Of a stretch of DNA of 64,000 bases, positions 62,801 through 64,000 are shown piece by piece. The stretch covers positions 2,914,001 to 2,978,000 of the forward strand of contig NC_081336.1 in NCBI RefSeq assembly GCF_022539665.2, written 5' to 3'. The first letter of the stretch is position 1. Each line of letters starts with the position of its first letter. The DNA comes from Daphnia carinata (taxonomy: Eukaryota; Arthropoda; Branchiopoda; Diplostraca; Daphniidae). The translations under genes were made by a program, and so were the position numbers. The notes beneath the pieces were generated by a model, which was given only the letters and a program-made list of their open reading frames with translations, ran no database searches and was not told where the DNA came from.

Positions 62801-64000
62801 CCGGAAATCAAAAGTGCTGGCGCGCGCTCTGTGGTTTCTTTTTTTTTTTTTTTTTCTTGTTGAGGGAAAAAATAATGATAATAATTGAACATGTTTATTG
62901 ACGGCTTATATTCACCTTGACGTAGAGGGTGTTGCCCTGTGTCAAATCCTTCTTGTGTCGAGCGTGTTCGAAGCGGATGCCTCGCCAACGGGTACCAACA
63001 AAACCCGACTCCGCCGAGTAGTAACCGGAGCACTCCATACCCAAGTCCGGATGGTAATCTACCGTTTTTTTTAACAAAACCAGGAAACCAAAGAAAAATG
63101 CAAAAACATCGCCATTAGTAACAAAAACATTTCCTTTTTACTCCAAAACATTTTTATGGTTGCCACTGTTAACGGAGTCTAGAAAGAAGGGCAGGAAGGG
63201 TATATTTTGTTATTTCTCACGACTTTTGTTAGGCTCCGTCAGTCACGTTTTTCTTCCCTCATTTCTTCCGGAAATGGCGTGTCACGTGACACGTACCGCA
63301 AGCGATAGATATGCCCTATTATGGCAGTGATTTCATCCGCTATTTTTTTTTTGTTCCAAAGAGGGCGATGGTTTTCCATGTTTTGTTTTTTTTTCAAGTG
63401 ACAATCTCATAACCACTAAACCACCAAAAAAAAGGGACGCATGCGGACCAGGGGATTTATTGATGAGACGTCGGTACATGTTTATGTCATGCCCGTGGAC
63501 AGGATGTGATCGTCTACCGAGCGTGTCTTTACACGGACACCAAGTGAAGAGCTTGGCGGTTTCAGCCTTTATGTGCGAGTTCATTGACTCGTTGCGATGG
63601 GGAAAATAAAAGTAAACAATGAAAACGTTGCCCTTACCACATACTCCAGCTCCAACGCGTCTTGAATTCCAATCGCACTGAAAAAGGCTGGATGCGCCTG
63701 GATAACAGCGCGGATTTTCCAGCAAGAGGGGACGGCTGGATGAGGAATTGACCCGATCCAACCATTGAACATAACGACCTCCAGTAAAACCCATCTGCCG
63801 ACAGGTCGTTTCATAATCCGTCACGGTCCAGCTATTCCAGGCGTAGGAAGGAAAAACAGAAAATTATGATTATGAATAAACGTAATTCAACAGCATCCGG
63901 CTGTTTTACCACGCCCTTCTTACTTCCTAGAGTTGGTGCAAACGGAACGCCATTCACCCAAATGGCGGATCTGCAAACGGCCAGACAAGGGTGGGTCCAT
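53838..64000 (-). CDS. bark: Bark beetle/Anakonda tricellular-junction protein (5' partial, 13 exons)
   Basis: Exons from the window edge: 63924-64000 (partial), 63638-63831, 62916-63058, 57727-62530, 56724-57662, 56447-56658, 56022-56377, 55835-55960, 55690-55710, 55094-55551, 54385-55031, 54066-54307, 53838-54003; all phases agree, about 2794 residues. Order: an SRCR domain (ending GAGVC, DLGMECSGYY), long parallel beta-helix repeats rich in Asn and NVT sites with a CUB-like segment, a second SRCR (GGATSREGRLQV ... GLRC), more beta-helix, a third SRCR (CDRRFTEQNARVVCRQLGL ... FIDC), a C-type lectin-like domain (CDPGWTQVGDTCYVY ... FLCEA), one membrane helix (TVALLGASVAALLLIILCV) and a tail of about 260 residues ending ETDM, a class I PDZ-ligand pattern. 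This domain set is that of Drosophila Bark/Anakonda, which organises tricellular septate junctions. The exon of 4804 nt and the 21-nt microexon are notable. The start codon is outside the window. Confidence 0.93.

Overview
The window is animal nuclear DNA, most likely from a branchiopod crustacean such as Daphnia. The genes are intron-rich with GT-AG splice sites, many introns are only 60-100 nt, and the families are arthropod or metazoan ones (Patronin, Frazzled, Bark beetle, sneaky-type DC-STAMP). Introns and intergenic DNA are packed with long A/T homopolymers. The species assignment is an inference; the gene identities come from conserved motifs in the translated exons, and the splice models were assembled by eye with every intron phase checked.

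Layout. 541-13433 (+): Patronin/CAMSAP, microtubule minus-end binding; its 5' end lies outside the window and 25 coding exons are visible, from the N-terminal CH-type region to the C-terminal CKK domain. 15046-15118 (+): tRNA-Val(CAC), with a decayed relative at 15809-15886 (-). 16403-18086 (-): secreted or membrane C-type lectin-domain protein. 18617-19843 (-): TBC1D7, a subunit of the TSC complex. 20282-33180 (+): frazzled/neogenin/DCC netrin receptor, 19 exons, 1512 aa, head-to-head with TBC1D7. 34481-36062 (-): FICD-type Fic adenylyltransferase of the ER. 37189-38483 (+): Golgi carbohydrate sulfotransferase. 39739-42123 (-): intronless DC-STAMP/DCST (sneaky-like) multipass protein with a Cys-rich C-terminus. 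42941-44634 (-): GT10 alpha-1,3-fucosyltransferase. 53838-64000 (-): bark beetle/Anakonda, a large junction protein with SRCR, beta-helix and lectin-like domains, whose 5' end is beyond the window.

Between the fucosyltransferase and bark lies about 9 kb with no convincing gene. It holds dispersed MITE-like repeats, a roughly 1.7 kb foldback element with >500-bp near-identical inverted arms and three tRNA-like sequences in its loop, a second 574-bp element built from 24-bp near-palindromes spaced 42-43 bp apart, and other tRNA-like relics. This is the most unusual DNA in the window.

The genes do not form a pathway. Loose themes are axon guidance and cytoskeleton (fra, Patronin), the secretory pathway (FICD, sulfotransferase, fucosyltransferase) and cell-surface proteins (bark, the lectin, DCST). 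The main protein-level observations are a Cys/His/Trp-rich cassette exon and a run of seven skippable small exons in Patronin, and two apparent 1-nt frame breaks (Patronin near 5331-5336; lectin signal peptide near 17895-17900).
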